Positions 25,877 to 38,490 are shown, counted from the stretch's first letter. The stretch is DNA of 53,569 bases from Streptomyces carpinensis (GCF_002154505.1 NZ_MUBM01000099.1:496-54064), one strand, 5' to 3'. Numbers and translations are program-made. The notes: generated from the letters alone by a model not told the origin.

Positions 25877-27091
25877 TCATCCGTCCCCGTGGGCCACGTC
25901 CAGGATGCCGGGCAGCGCCCGGAGCAACGCGTCCACGTCGTCGTCGCCGAGGTTCAGCGGCGGCATGAGCCGGATCACGTCGGCGGCGGGCGCGTTCACC
26001 AGGAAACCGGCCTCCTGGGCCGCCTGCTGCGCCTGCTGCGCGTGCGGCCCGGTGAGCACGATACCCAGGAGCAGGCCCGCGCCCCGGACGTGGGAGACCA
26101 GCGGGTGGCCCAGGGACTCGATGCCGTCGCGCAGCTGCTCGCTCTGCCGCTTGACGTTCTCCAGCAGCCCCTCGGCCGCGATGGTGTCGAGGACGGCGAG
26201 CCCGGCGGCGCAGGCCACCGGGTTGCCGCCGAAGGTGGTGCCGTGGTGGCCGGGCTGGAGCAGTTCGGCGGCACGCCCGAAGGCGACGGTGGCACCGAGC
26301 GGCAGCCCGCCGCCGAGTTGCTTGGCCAGGGTGACGATGTCGGGCAGGACGCCCTCGTGGGCCTGGTACTCGAACCAGTGCCCGGTGCGGCCGATGCCGG
26401 TCTGCACCTCGTCCAGGACCAGCAGGGCACCGGTCGCGGCCGTGATCGCCCGGGCCGCCTTCAGATAGCCGGCCGGCGGCACCACGACGCCGATCTCGCC
26501 CTGGATGGGCTCGATGACGACCAGGGCCGTCTCCTCGGTGACCGCGGCGGCCAGCGCCTGCGCGTCACCGAAGGGCACGTGGGTGACGTCACCGGGCAGC
26601 GGCTGGAACGGCTCCCGCTTGCCGGACTGGCCGGTGAGCGCGAGCGCGCCCATGGTTCGGCCGTGGAACCCGCCCTCGGTGGCGACCATGTGGGTGCGCC
26701 CGGTCAACCGGCCGATCTTGAAGGCGGCCTCGTTGGCCTCGGCGCCGGAGTTGCAGAAGAAGACCCTGCCGTCCCGGCCGAAGAGCTGCAGCAGCCGCTC
26801 GGCGAGGGCCACGGTCGGCTCGGCCATGAAGAAGTTGGAGATGTGGCCGAGGGACCCGATCTGCCGGCTGACGGCCTCCACGACCGCCGGATGGGCGTGG
26901 CCGAGCGCGTTGGTCGCGATGCCGCCGACGAAGTCCAGGTACTCCCGGCCGTCGGCGTCCCAGACCCGGCTGCCCGCGCCGCGCACCAGCGGCAGCCGCG
27001 GGGTGCCGTAGTTGTTCATGAGCGCGCCCTGCCACCGCGCGGTCAGGTGCTCGTTGCCCGGTTCCCGGTTGCCCATGTCCTGGTTGCTCAC
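25877..27091 (-). CDS. argD: acetylornithine aminotransferase
   Basis: A PLP enzyme that converts N-acetylglutamate semialdehyde to N-acetylornithine with glutamate as amino donor. The 404-residue class III aminotransferase shows [16 protein letters not shown], the cofactor Asp region [14 protein letters not shown], the PLP lysine in [15 protein letters not shown] and [16 protein letters not shown]. The start is a GTG at 27091 overlapping the argB stop (GTGA). An ATG at residue 6 is also possible. It is the fourth gene in the arg operon. Confidence 0.96.
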   Translation of the reverse strand: MSNQDMGNREPGNEHLTARWQGALMNNYGTPRLPLVRGAGSRVWDADGREYLDFVGGIATNALGHAHPAVVEAVSRQIGSLGHISNFFMAEPTVALAERLLQLFGRDGRVFFCNSGAEANEAAFKIGRLTGRTHMVATEGGFHGRTMGALALTGQSGKREPFQPLPGDVTHVPFGDAQALAAAVTEETALVVIEPIQGEIGVVVPPAGYLKAARAITAATGALLVLDEVQTGIGRTGHWFEYQAHEGVLPDIVTLAKQLGGGLPLGATVAFGRAAELLQPGHHGTTFGGNPVACAAGLAVLDTIAAEGLLENVKRQSEQLRDGIESLGHPLVSHVRGAGLLLGIVLTGPHAQQAQQAAQEAGFLVNAPAADVIRLMPPLNLGDDDVDALLRALPGILDVAHGDG

Positions 27092-28013
27092 GACTCCCCC
27101 TGTTCCGGCTGTACGTCCGGCTTCTCGTCCGGCACGACCATCGTGCCGATGCCCTCGTCGGTGAAGATCTCCAGCAGGATCGAGTGCTGGACCCGTCCGT
27201 CGATGACGCGGGCGGTGGTCACGCCGTTGCGGACGGCGTGCAGGCAGCCCTCCATCTTGGGCACCATGCCCGAGGACAGTTCCGGCAGCAGCTTCTCCAG
27301 CTCGCTCGCGGTGAGGCGGCTGATCACCTCGTCGGAGTTCGGCCAGTCCTCGTAGAGTCCCTCGACGTCGGTGAGGACCATGAGGGTCTCGGCGCCCAGT
27401 GCCGCAGCGAGTGCCGCAGCCGCCGTATCAGCATTGACGTTGTAGACATGTCCGTCGTCCTGACTCCGGGCGATGGAGGAGACGACCGGGATGCGGCCGT
27501 CGGCGAGCAGTGCCTCGATGGCGCCGGTGTCGATCTCGGTGATCTCTCCCACCCGCCCGATGTCGACCAGCTCGCCGTCGATCTCGGGGCGGTGCCTGGT
27601 GGCGGTGATGGTGTGCGCGTCCTCGCCGGTGAGGCCGACGGCGAACGGGCCGTGCCGGTTGAGCAGCCCGACCAGCTCGCGCTGCACCTGCCCGGCCAGC
27701 ACCATCCGTACGACGTCCATGGCGTCCTCGGTGGTGACGCGCAGGCCCGCCTTGAACTCGCTGACGATGCCGTACCTGTCCAGGGCGGCGCTGATCTGCG
27801 GGCCGCCGCCGTGCACGACGACCGGCTTGAGTCCGGCGTGCCGCAGGAAGACGACGTCCTGGGCGAAGGCGGCCTTCAGCTCCTCGTTCACCATGGCGTT
27901 GCCGCCGAACTTGATGACGACCGTCTTGCCGTGGTGGCGGGTCAGCCAGGGCAGCGCCTCGATGAGGATCTGGGCTTTCGGCAGCGCGGTGTGCTTGCGC
28001 GTAGGTCCGGTGC

Positions 28014-28017
<4 letters not shown>
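27088..28017 (-). CDS. argB: acetylglutamate kinase
   Basis: It phosphorylates N-acetylglutamate, the second step when ArgJ recycles the acetyl group and the usual point of arginine feedback. The 309-residue amino-acid kinase shows [48 protein letters not shown] and the C-terminal arginine-sensing type helix region. The ATG overlaps the argJ stop (ATGA) and its own stop overlaps the argD start. Length and motifs are normal. Confidence 0.97.
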
Positions 28018-30655
<2,638 letters not shown>

Positions 30656-30656
<1 letters not shown>

Positions 30657-31606
30657 CAGCGAATGAGGTCTTTCGTCCGTTCCACGTTGGTCGCCTTCAC
30701 CAGGAAGTGCGGGCGTCCCTTGACCTCGTAGTAGATCCGGCCGGTGTACTCCCCGATGACGCCCAGCATCACCATCTGCACCCCCGCGAGCGCGGTGACG
30801 GCGGTGATGATGGTGACATACCCGGGTGTCTGCACGCCGTTGACGAGCGCGGCGCCCACGATCCACGCCGTGTAGAGCCCGGCGCACGTCAGCAGGCCCA
30901 TGCCGAGGTGGAGGGCGGCGCGCAGCGGCCTGTTGTTGAACGACAGCAGCCCGTCGAGCCCGTAGTTGAGCAGGGACTTCAGGGTCCAGGAGCTGCGGCC
31001 GTGCTCGCGTACGGCGTTCTCGTACTCGAAGGTGGTGCTGGGGAAGCCCACCCATGCGAACAGGCCCTTGGAGAAGCGGTTGTACTCGGTCAGGGCCAGC
31101 ACCGCGTCCACCACGCGCCGCGACAGCAGCCTGAAGTCGCCTACGCCGTCGACCAGCTCGACGTCGACGAGCCGGTTGACCAGCCGGTAGTACAGACGGG
31201 CGGTGAGGGTGCGGGTGAACCGGTCGCCGCGCCTGCTGCGCCGGGCGAGGACCTGGTCGTAGCCCTCGCCGCGCAGCTCGACCATGCGCCTGATCAGGTG
31301 CGGCGGGTGCTGGAGGTCGGCGTCCATGATCACCACGGAGTCGCCGGAGGCGTGCCGCAGACCGGCGAGCAGGGCGGCCTCCTTGCCGAAGTTGCGGCTG
31401 AAGGAGACGTAACGGACGCGCGGATCGCGGTCGGCCAGCCCTTCCAGGAGGGTGAGCGTCCGGTCGCGACTGCCGTCGTCGACGTAGACGAACTCCATGT
31501 CGTGGCCGAGCGGCAGCAGGTCGTCGGCGATCTTCTGCACCTCGGTGTGGAAGCGTTCGATGACGTCTTCCTCGTTGTAGCAGGGGGCGATGATCGAGAT
31601 GAGCAT
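30656..31606 (-). CDS. family-2 glycosyltransferase, polyprenyl-phosphate glycosyltransferase (CsbB/GtrB-like)
   Basis: The 316-residue enzyme has a GT-A domain (about 1-230: ISIIAPCYNEEDVIERF, FVYVDDGSRDRTL, SFSRNFGKEAAL, MDADLQHPP with the metal-binding DAD). Two C-terminal membrane helices (about 235-260 and 270-295) follow, then GRIYYEVKGRP. This matches CsbB/GtrB enzymes that load a sugar on undecaprenyl phosphate at the inner membrane face. The sugar is not predictable. It lies between YfhO (21 bases upstream) and GtrA (one-base overlap), as in the three-component wall glycosylation systems of Firmicutes. Confidence 0.92.
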
Positions 31607-31627
31607 GGTTCTCCCCGGGGGGCGCGA

Positions 31628-34294
31628 TCAGAGAGCGCTGGTGGTGCGCTCGCGCGGGCGTGTGAGGGTGCGGACCGCTGGGCGGTCCGCGGCGCGCCGT
31701 CTGCGGACGGCGGTGACGGTGCCGAGCAGGACGAGGGCCAGGAGCGAGACGCCCCCGACGGCCGCGCCCAGCCGCAGGCCGGGCGGGTGGAAGGTGCAGG
31801 TGATGCTGGTCGCGGAGCCGTCGAGGGGGACGGCGATCAGCCCGTAGTACGTCCTTGCGGGCGCGGCCGGGGCGCTGCCGGCGGCGCACCGCCAACCGGC
31901 GATCCGAGGGGCCGCGAGGACGGCGGTGCCCTTGCTGCCGGCCGGGAGCTGGGCCCGGACGGTGCCGTCGGAGACGGTCACCTCGGTGGCGCCGGTGGCC
32001 TTGAGCTGCTGGACGGCGGCATGCAGCCGTGCGGTGTCCAGGCACCCGACCGCACCGTCCGGGACGCTGCCGGTCCGGGTGGGCGACAGCTGGATCCGCA
32101 CCCGGCCGGACCGCGGGACCGTGCCGAGGTGCTGCATGGCGGCGATCTTGGCGGCGTCGGACGTGAACCGCCCGGTCAGGTGGTGGGCGGGGTCGTCGCC
32201 GAGCCGGGCGGTGCCGGAGTAGTGCGGCGCCCAGAGGTAGACCTCGCTGCCGGCCGGGCACGCGGCCGTGACCGTCGGCCTGTCCGCGGCGGCGGCCTTC
32301 CCGCGGGGTGCCTCGACGACCAGTCCCGGCAGGTCGCGCCCGCCGCGCTCCGGCTGCCCGCCGTCGCCGGTGCGCACGGTCAGCGGGGGCACGGTGTAGA
32401 CACGGGTGCCCAGCAGCAGTTCCTGGTTGCGGTAGGGCGACGGCCCGAAGGCGGAGACGCCGGTGTCCTGCGCCGGAGCGGACGGCCGCAGGGTGACCAG
32501 GGGCGGTACGTCCTGCCGGGAGACGGTCACCGGGCTGTGGTCGCGGGGGTTCCACCTCTGGTGCTGGTCCGGCGGGGAGTGCACCCGGGCGCCGACGGAG
32601 AAGATCGCGTCCGTGACGGCGTTGTCCAGGCTCTGCACGTTCCGCCCGCGCGAGGTCCAGCCGTCACCGAGGGCGGTGAGCGTACGGCTGAGGACGTCGG
32701 CGGTGAGGCTGCTGTAGTACTGGGCGCCCTCGCCGCCCACCACCATCGGGTCGTTGCCGACGGTCTGCTCCCGGCCCGGGTCGGTGCGGTAGGCGGGCCA
32801 GCCGTCGGCCTTCGCTATCGCGTCCGCCTGATGCTGCTGCCGGGCGCCCCAGGGCGCGTAGTCGTCCAGGTGGTCCAGCCGCAGCCGGGTGGCCACGGCG
32901 GAGGTCGCGGTGGCCTCGCCCAGCTGGGCGCCGACCAGAAGCACGACGGCGGACCCGACGAGCAGTCGACGGCGCCGCCCCGCCGCCGCGCGGGAGCCCT
33001 CGGCAAACCCGTCGGCGCGAGCGCGGCCGAGCAGGACCAGGCCGCCCAGTGCGCCGGCCGCGGCGAGCGACAGCACCGGCCAGGCGAAGGAGCGCACCAG
33101 AGCACTGCCGCTCGCGACGGCGGCGATGAGGGCGAGCAGCACGGCGGCCGCGGTCAGCGCGCGCCGGTCGGGCACGCCGTAGGAGAGCGCGTGCCAGGCG
33201 GCGATCACCAGCAGCGCGCACAGCACGAACGTCTGGCGGTAGGGGCTTCCGTTCGGGGTGGTGAACGCGTGCCAGGCCAGATGCGTCGGCGTCCACTGCA
33301 TCGACAACGTGACGGCGACCACCAGCAGGCTCCACCCGGCGCGCACCCGTACGGGGGCCGCCCGGTGGAAGGGCAGGGCGAGGGCCAGCAGCAGCGCGGT
33401 AGTGCCGACGAAGAGCGCCGGGCTGCCGAAGCCGTAGGTCGTCGGCAGCAGCCGGGCCAGCAGATCCTGCGTCGGCACCGGCGCGAAGTGGGTGACCCGG
33501 CCGGGGTAGGCGTGCTTGGTGCCGAAGTAGATCACCGTCACCAGCGGTGCGGCGAGGCCCACGCCGAGGGCGACGGTGACCGCCGCCCGGCCGGCCGTCG
33601 CCAGGGCCCGCCGGCGCGGGAGGCCGGAGAGCCACAGCCGGAGCAGCAGGATGAGGCCGGCGCCGATGGTGGCCATGTAGGCGGTGTAGAAGTTGGCGAT
33701 CCAGGCGGCCGCCACGATCAGCACGCCGAGCAGTCGGCGCCGCCCGGCGAGTGCCCATTCGCCGACCAGGCACAGCAGCGGCAGGGCGATCAGGCCGTCG
33801 ATCCACATCGGGTTGTAGGAGGCGTCGGCGACGGACCAGCCGCACAGGGCGTAGGCGGCGCCCAGCAGCCCCGCCACCCACCAGCGGCCGGGGCGCAGGC
33901 GCAGCAGCAGCCAGGCCATGGCGGCGCCGGCGCACGCCGTCTTCAGCACCGTGACCACGTACACGGCGAGGTCGATCTCGTCCCTCGGGAACACCGCCAC
34001 GAGCAGGGCGAACGGGCTGCTGAGGTACGTCCCGAGGTCGGGCAGGAAACTGGAGCCGAACCCGGACTGCCAGTTGATGAGCAGGCCGCCGTCGGCCCGG
34101 CCGTGCAGCAGGTCCCACAGGTGCGCGTGGAACGGCACGTACTGGTTGCCCAGGTCGTTGACCGCGCGGGTGCGCGGGCCGAAGGGATAGCTGCGGGCGA
34201 CGGCGTCGGCCGCGCAGAACGCGGTGACGGTGATCGCCGCGGCGAGCAGTGCGGCGGCGTGCCGCGGTCGCACCCGCAGGGTTGGTCGATCCAT
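31628..34294 (-). CDS. YfhO-family membrane protein, probable GT-C glycosyltransferase
   Basis: The 888-residue polytopic protein has about 12-13 helices over residues 12-470, a large extracytoplasmic domain (about 480-850) and a last helix (about 852-872) with a basic tail. The first loop contains RTRAVNDLGNQYVPFHAHLWD, the acidic loop expected of YfhO/GT-C enzymes, followed by WQSGFGSSFLPDLGTYLSSPF. In Bacillus and Listeria, YfhO-type proteins add sugars from a lipid carrier to lipoteichoic acid. Here the acceptor may be a wall polymer or protein. The ATG at 34294 follows AT-rich DNA. The frame continues upstream to 34531 but without signal-like sequence. It is the first gene of the module. 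Confidence 0.85.
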   Translation of the reverse strand: MDRPTLRVRPRHAAALLAAAITVTAFCAADAVARSYPFGPRTRAVNDLGNQYVPFHAHLWDLLHGRADGGLLINWQSGFGSSFLPDLGTYLSSPFALLVAVFPRDEIDLAVYVVTVLKTACAGAAMAWLLLRLRPGRWWVAGLLGAAYALCGWSVADASYNPMWIDGLIALPLLCLVGEWALAGRRRLLGVLIVAAAWIANFYTAYMATIGAGLILLLRLWLSGLPRRRALATAGRAAVTVALGVGLAAPLVTVIYFGTKHAYPGRVTHFAPVPTQDLLARLLPTTYGFGSPALFVGTTALLLALALPFHRAAPVRVRAGWSLLVVAVTLSMQWTPTHLAWHAFTTPNGSPYRQTFVLCALLVIAAWHALSYGVPDRRALTAAAVLLALIAAVASGSALVRSFAWPVLSLAAAGALGGLVLLGRARADGFAEGSRAAAGRRRRLLVGSAVVLLVGAQLGEATATSAVATRLRLDHLDDYAPWGARQQHQADAIAKADGWPAYRTDPGREQTVGNDPMVVGGEGAQYYSSLTADVLSRTLTALGDGWTSRGRNVQSLDNAVTDAIFSVGARVHSPPDQHQRWNPRDHSPVTVSRQDVPPLVTLRPSAPAQDTGVSAFGPSPYRNQELLLGTRVYTVPPLTVRTGDGGQPERGGRDLPGLVVEAPRGKAAAADRPTVTAACPAGSEVYLWAPHYSGTARLGDDPAHHLTGRFTSDAAKIAAMQHLGTVPRSGRVRIQLSPTRTGSVPDGAVGCLDTARLHAAVQQLKATGATEVTVSDGTVRAQLPAGSKGTAVLAAPRIAGWRCAAGSAPAAPARTYYGLIAVPLDGSATSITCTFHPPGLRLGAAVGGVSLLALVLLGTVTAVRRRRAADRPAVRTLTRPRERTTSAL

Positions 34295-34595
34295 TTCTCG
34301 GCAGACTCCCCGGGAAAAATCGGTACGTACGGCGTTTTCTCGGGGGACGGGCCCCACTCGCCGTGATCGCCCAATTAGACGGGCAGTAATTCCCCAAGGT
34401 TGTGCTTCAACGATGAACGACGGGCGAATGATGCATGACAAATACGCGCACCGAACACCGGCGCATTTCAATTGCCGAAAGGTAAACAGAAGCCGTACCG
34501 AAAATGATTCGGACGTTAATGAGTTCCACACCCGAAGGCTGTCCGCGTCGAGCCCGGGCCGCCTGAGCGCGCGGATCGCCCTCGTGACATGAAAG
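34295..34595. other. AT-enriched intergenic region upstream of yfhO-like gene
   Basis: About 300 bases, clearly less GC-rich than the neighbours, especially 34375-34535, with several TAAT, ATGA and TTTCAA runs and a small inverted repeat CCGAA/TTCGG near 34498-34512. It must contain the promoter of the glycosylation module. No ORF here has Streptomyces codon bias. I see no defined -35/-10 pair that I would trust. Confidence 0.5.
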
Positions 34596-34646
34596 GTCCG
34601 CGTCCGCGGGCCGCTGCCACCGGGACAGCGGCCCGCGGACGCGGAC
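34596..34646 (-). terminator. strong hairpin downstream of the arabinofuranosidase gene
   Basis: A perfect 21-bp inverted repeat (34596-34616 with 34626-34646) has a nine-base loop (CCACCGGGA). It begins 22 bases after the stop of the GH51 gene. There is no U-tract, as usual in this genus. Confidence 0.88.
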
Positions 34647-34667
34647 GCGGAGCCTGTGCCGATCCGG

Positions 34668-37154
34668 CTACCTCTGCCTGATCCGCAGGAAGGTGACGGA
34701 GTTCGCCGGGAAGGTGTACGTGAAGCGGTCGGCGACCCCGGTGACGGTGGAGGTGACCGGGGCGACCGGGGTGGCGGTCTCGGTGTTCACGGCGTCGGGC
34801 GCGGCGGTCAGCGTGGTCGCCTCGGCCTTGGGCGCGACCCTCGCGCCGCCCAGGTCGATCGACGTACGGGCGGCCGCGGACTGGGCGTTGACGACCTTGA
34901 CGATCAGCTCACCGGTCCTCGTGTCGCGCGTGACGACCTGACGGAACGGCTCGGCCGGCTTGTCGTCGGTGAAGCTGCCCCACTGCTGCCCGTCGAGGTA
35001 GAGGGTGACCTGACGGCCGCGCACCTTGATGTCGATGTCGTAGGCGCGGCCGGTCTCGATCGAGCCCGGCTTGGCGATCAGCGTGGACTTGCCGCCGTCC
35101 ACGGCCTGCTCGACGGCGGTCTGGGTGTTGTTCCAGCCACCCAGGTTCCACCAGTAGTAGTCGCCGGTGTCCTTGACGCCGAAGGCTACGAGGAAGCCCT
35201 CCTTGCCGGCCTTCTTGGTGGCCTTCACGTGCAGGTCGTAGTCGTGCCAGGCGGGGTCGCCGGCGGAGACCATGGTGTTCTCGGCGGCGGTGTCGCTCTG
35301 GACGTAGGCCCCGTCCTGGACGCTCCAGCTGCCGGTTCCGGTGTGGGTCCACCGGGAGGCGTCGCCGGAGAAGTCGTCGCCGAGCAGGGTCGTCCCGTCG
35401 GCGGCGGTGACCTTCACGTCGTCGTAGGCGGCGCTGGTGGCCCACGTGGACAGGCCGACGGCACCCGCTATGGGCCCGCTGACCCCCGGGGTCGTGGTGG
35501 CCCTGCTGGGCACCACCCGGTCGCCGACGTTGTTCATGAACAGCTTCTGCACCTGGTAGTTCGCCGAGCCCCAGGAGGCGTGGTTGTTGAACCACACCAT
35601 GTCCGGGCGCCACTGCACGTAGTCCTCGTTGGCGAACAGCGGGGCGTAGGAGGCGAGCTCGACGACGTCCGCGTTGCGCTCCAGTCCCGTCATGTACGCG
35701 GCTTCCGCCAGGCCGTTCTTGAAGGCGTTGCCCTGGGAGGCGTACTCGCCGAGGAAGACCTTGGGGCCGCCGCGGCCGTAGGAGTCGTAGCGGTCGTTGT
35801 TCTGCAGGAACCACTGCGGGCTGTTGTAGTAGTGCTCGTCGACCATGTCGACCTTGGCGTCGCGGTTGAGCTGCCAGGCCGTGTCGAACGTGGTGCCGCT
35901 GTCGTCGGGACCGGAGTTGGAGATCACGGTCATGTACGGGTACTCGGCCTGGACGGCGGCCCGGAACCGCGTGAAGCGGGCGAAGAACTCCTTGGGCAGG
36001 TTCTCCTCGTTGCCGACCTCGATGTGGGTGAGGTGGAAGGGCTTCGGGTGACCCATCTCGGCACGCACCTTGCCCCACTTCGAGGTCGCCGGGCCGTTGG
36101 CGAACTCGATCAGGTCGAGGGTGTCCTGGATGTGCCGCTGGAGCAGCGCGCCGTCGTCGACGGCCTTGTTCTGGCCGCAGCCGGTCACCAGGGCGGGGAC
36201 GACGGGCAGCGGCATGGCGCCGATGTCCTCGGCGAAGCGGAAGTACTCGTAGTAGCCGAGGCCGTAGGACTGGTTGTAGCCCCAGAAGTTGGCGTTGGTG
36301 GCCCGCGTCTCGACCGGGCCGACGGTGTCCTTCCACTGGTAGGAGCGCTTGCGCTGCCAGCCGGAGGCCTCGCTGTAGTCCTGCATGGACCCGGTGTTGA
36401 CCAGGCAGCCGCCGGGGAAGCGGACGAAGCCGGGGTGCAGGGCGGTGATCTTCTCGGCGAGGTCCTTGCGCAGGCCGTTCGGTTCGTGCTTGTAGGTGTC
36501 GCGGGGGAAGAGGGACACCATGTCGAGCGCCGCCGTGGCCGAGGAGCCGACGCCGAGGCGGCCGGTGGTGCTGGTGCGGGTCGCGGTGAAGGTGGCCCTG
36601 TACCGGGCCCAGCCGCCCTTGCGCACGGCCACTCGGCGGGCGGTGGCGAGGGAGCCGCCGGCGTCCTGGAGGGTCACGGTGAGGGTGGTGCCGCTCCCGG
36701 CTCGGGCCCAGACGGAGAAGTCGTACGTCTTGCCGTTCTCGACCGCGATGCCGGTGTTGTAGCCGGCGTTGGTGACGGACGAACCGGCCGCCAGCGAGAG
36801 GTAGTTCCGGTTGCGATCGTCGAGGCGGCCGGAGTCGTTCACCACCTGGGCGGCGCCGTCGACCGTCCAGGCCGTCAGCGGGGTGTAGGACCGGTTGTCG
36901 TCGGTGGAGTACTCGAAGGACCGGTTCTGCACGAGCTCGGCGTACAGGCCTCCGTCGGCGGCGCGGTTGATGTCCTCGAAGAAGACGCCGTACATCGTCT
37001 TGTCGATCTTCGGGCCCTTGGCCGCCGGGTCGACGGTGATCGTGTAGTCGGTGACGTCGTCGGCGTGGGCGGGGGCGGGAAGGGCGGTCGCGCCCAGCAG
37101 GAGGGCGCTCGTCGCGAGGCCGAGTCTCAACCTCGTGCGAGTGGTGCGTGACAT
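34668..37154 (-). CDS. secreted alpha-L-arabinofuranosidase, GH51
   Basis: This enzyme removes terminal arabinofuranose from plant hemicellulose. The 828-residue protein has a Sec signal (RLRLGLATSALLLGATALPAPAHA, cleaved near 32). A GH51 start (KIDKTMYGVFFEDINRAADGGLYAELVQNRSFE) is followed by an inserted carbohydrate-binding-like domain (about 85-215). The catalytic barrel has acid/base Glu in IEVGNEENLP and the likely nucleophile Glu in KVFLGEYASQG. A second jelly-roll insertion (about 560-720, DDFSGDASRWTHTGTGSW) precedes the C-terminal beta-domain. The length matches large secreted Streptomyces GH51 enzymes. GGAG lies five bases before the ATG. A good promoter lies 60-90 bases upstream. 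Confidence 0.92.
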   Translation of the reverse strand: MSRTTRTRLRLGLATSALLLGATALPAPAHADDVTDYTITVDPAAKGPKIDKTMYGVFFEDINRAADGGLYAELVQNRSFEYSTDDNRSYTPLTAWTVDGAAQVVNDSGRLDDRNRNYLSLAAGSSVTNAGYNTGIAVENGKTYDFSVWARAGSGTTLTVTLQDAGGSLATARRVAVRKGGWARYRATFTATRTSTTGRLGVGSSATAALDMVSLFPRDTYKHEPNGLRKDLAEKITALHPGFVRFPGGCLVNTGSMQDYSEASGWQRKRSYQWKDTVGPVETRATNANFWGYNQSYGLGYYEYFRFAEDIGAMPLPVVPALVTGCGQNKAVDDGALLQRHIQDTLDLIEFANGPATSKWGKVRAEMGHPKPFHLTHIEVGNEENLPKEFFARFTRFRAAVQAEYPYMTVISNSGPDDSGTTFDTAWQLNRDAKVDMVDEHYYNSPQWFLQNNDRYDSYGRGGPKVFLGEYASQGNAFKNGLAEAAYMTGLERNADVVELASYAPLFANEDYVQWRPDMVWFNNHASWGSANYQVQKLFMNNVGDRVVPSRATTTPGVSGPIAGAVGLSTWATSAAYDDVKVTAADGTTLLGDDFSGDASRWTHTGTGSWSVQDGAYVQSDTAAENTMVSAGDPAWHDYDLHVKATKKAGKEGFLVAFGVKDTGDYYWWNLGGWNNTQTAVEQAVDGGKSTLIAKPGSIETGRAYDIDIKVRGRQVTLYLDGQQWGSFTDDKPAEPFRQVVTRDTRTGELIVKVVNAQSAAARTSIDLGGARVAPKAEATTLTAAPDAVNTETATPVAPVTSTVTGVADRFTYTFPANSVTFLRIRQR

Positions 37155-37176
37155 GGATACTCCGCGGCTCTCGTTG

Positions 37177-37242
37177 TTCGAAATATCAGACAGTGGTCAG
37201 CACTTCGAACGGCAAGATAGGGAAGGGGTATGGACACGTCAA
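37177..37242 (-). promoter_or_regulatory. arabinofuranosidase promoter with paired TTCGAA sites
   Basis: On the minus strand, TTGACG (37237-37242) and TATCTT (37214-37219) form a -35/-10 pair with 17 bases between. Two TTCGAA palindromes, at 37204-37209 (at the expected transcription start) and 37177-37182, are 27 bases apart and could be operator half sites for a sugar-responsive repressor. The operator role is inferred from position only. Confidence 0.55.
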
Positions 37243-37372
37243 TGGCACGGACGCACACGCCCCGTAAGCTCGGCCTCATGCATGCGCCGCCGCACCCGAC
37301 CCTGTTCGACTCCCCGATCGCCGGGTTGCCGGACGGGCCCCGCGTGCGGCCGGGGGCCGGGAAGGGATGACG

Positions 37373-37864
37373 ATGGGCGAGTTCTGGCCGGTGACGGACG
37401 TGCTGGCCCATCTGGCCGGGCGCTGGCGCGTGGCGCGGAGCGTGCGGGATCTGACGAGCGGGGACGAGGGCCGATTCGAAGGGGTCACCGTCTTCGGCCC
37501 CCTCGACGGCGGCGGGCTGCTGCACGAGGAGTCGGGCACCTTCACCTGGCGAGGCGTGGCCCGGCCCGCGACACGGACGCTGCGGTTCCTGCCGGGGGGT
37601 GTGCCGGGCACGGCCGACGTGCGGTTCGCGGACGGGCGGCCCTTCCATCCGCTGGACCTGACGACGGGGCGGTACGTCGCCGAGCACCCGTGCGCGGCCG
37701 ACCTCTATCGCGGTGAGTTCACCGTCCGGGACGCCGACCACTGGCGGTCGGTGTGGCGGGTCGGCGGTCCGGCGAAGGACCTGGTGCTCACCACCGACTA
37801 CGCACGCGAGGGCAGCGGTCAGGACGCCAAGGCCCCGGCTGTGCGCGCGAGGGCACGGGCCTAG
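37373..37864 (+). CDS. DUF6314-family protein
   Basis: The 163-residue cytoplasmic protein resembles the DUF6314 family: DVLAHLAGRWRVARSVRDL, LLHEESGTFTW, RYVAEHPCAADLYRGEFTV and WRVGGPAKDLVLTTDY. It is all-beta in character, like a small lipocalin- or THAP4-like barrel, and could bind a small hydrophobic or haem-like ligand. No function is established. The ATG at 37373 has GGAAGGG six bases upstream and is preferred over the ATG at 37367. It converges on the phosphatase-like gene, 32 bases away. Confidence 0.78.
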   Translation: MGEFWPVTDVLAHLAGRWRVARSVRDLTSGDEGRFEGVTVFGPLDGGGLLHEESGTFTWRGVARPATRTLRFLPGGVPGTADVRFADGRPFHPLDLTTGRYVAEHPCAADLYRGEFTVRDADHWRSVWRVGGPAKDLVLTTDYAREGSGQDAKAPAVRARARA

Positions 37865-37896
37865 TGGCGAGCCCGGCATGATCCGAACGAGAGGCC

Positions 37897-38490
37897 CTAA
37901 GCGCGCGAAGGCTGGGTGAAGGCGCCGTCCAGGCGCAGGTTCCAGCGGCCCGAGCGGCCCGTGACGGTGGTCGCCGACAGCGGGCGGACGTCGATGTTCC
38001 AGTAGATCGCGGGGGGCGCCTTCAGGGCGTAGACCAGGGCGGCGCGGATCACGGAGGGCTCGGCCACGGCGACGATCCGGCCCCCGTCCTCCCCCGGCCG
38101 GGTGTCGAGCCAGCCGCCGACCCGGGCGATGAAGGCCAGCAGGGACTCTCCGCCGTGCGGGGTGGAGCGCGGGTCGGCGAGCCAGGCGTCCACGGACCGC
38201 GGCTCGCGGGCCATCGCCTCGCCCAGCGTCAGCCCGCGCCAGCGGCCCATGTCGCAGTCGCGCAGGGCGAGTTGGACCAGCGGGGCGTACCCGAGGGCGT
38301 CGCCGGTGGCCCGGCTGCGCGGGGTCGGTGAGCAGTAGCGCAGCTCGGCGGCCGCCAGCGGCAGCAGTTCCCCGGCGACGCGCTGCACCTCGTCCCAGCC
38401 CGCCTGATCCAGCGGCCGGTCGTCCTCGAAGCGCTCCGCGAGCAACGGGGAACTGCGCGCGGCGGCGACGAACGTCACCCTCAGTGGCAT
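37897..38490 (-). CDS. histidine-phosphatase-fold protein lacking the usual catalytic histidines
   Basis: The 197-residue protein has the layout of the phosphoglycerate-mutase-like histidine phosphatases: first strand LRVTFVAAARSSPLL, then PLDQAGWDEVQRVAGEL, YCSPTPRSRATGDAL, DMGRWRGLTLGEAM, GGESLLAFIARVGGWLD and VAVAEPSVIRAALVYAL. The catalytic RHG after the first strand is replaced by AARSS, and the second histidine (usually SHGGVIR) is replaced by AEPSVIR. The rest of the fold, including the SPTPRSRATG loop, is kept. It is probably inactive as a phosphatase and could be a binding or regulatory protein. The ATG at 38490 is chosen as the first residue of the conserved fold. Confidence 0.75.
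   Translation of the reverse strand: MPLRVTFVAAARSSPLLAERFEDDRPLDQAGWDEVQRVAGELLPLAAAELRYCSPTPRSRATGDALGYAPLVQLALRDCDMGRWRGLTLGEAMAREPRSVDAWLADPRSTPHGGESLLAFIARVGGWLDTRPGEDGGRIVAVAEPSVIRAALVYALKAPPAIYWNIDVRPLSATTVTGRSGRWNLRLDGAFTQPSRA

Noticed and set aside
30707..34366. 1219-codon plus-strand ORF antisense to the glycosyltransferase and YfhO genes
   Set aside because: It is a long mirror frame produced by the codon bias of the real genes on the minus strand. It has no membrane or domain pattern of its own.
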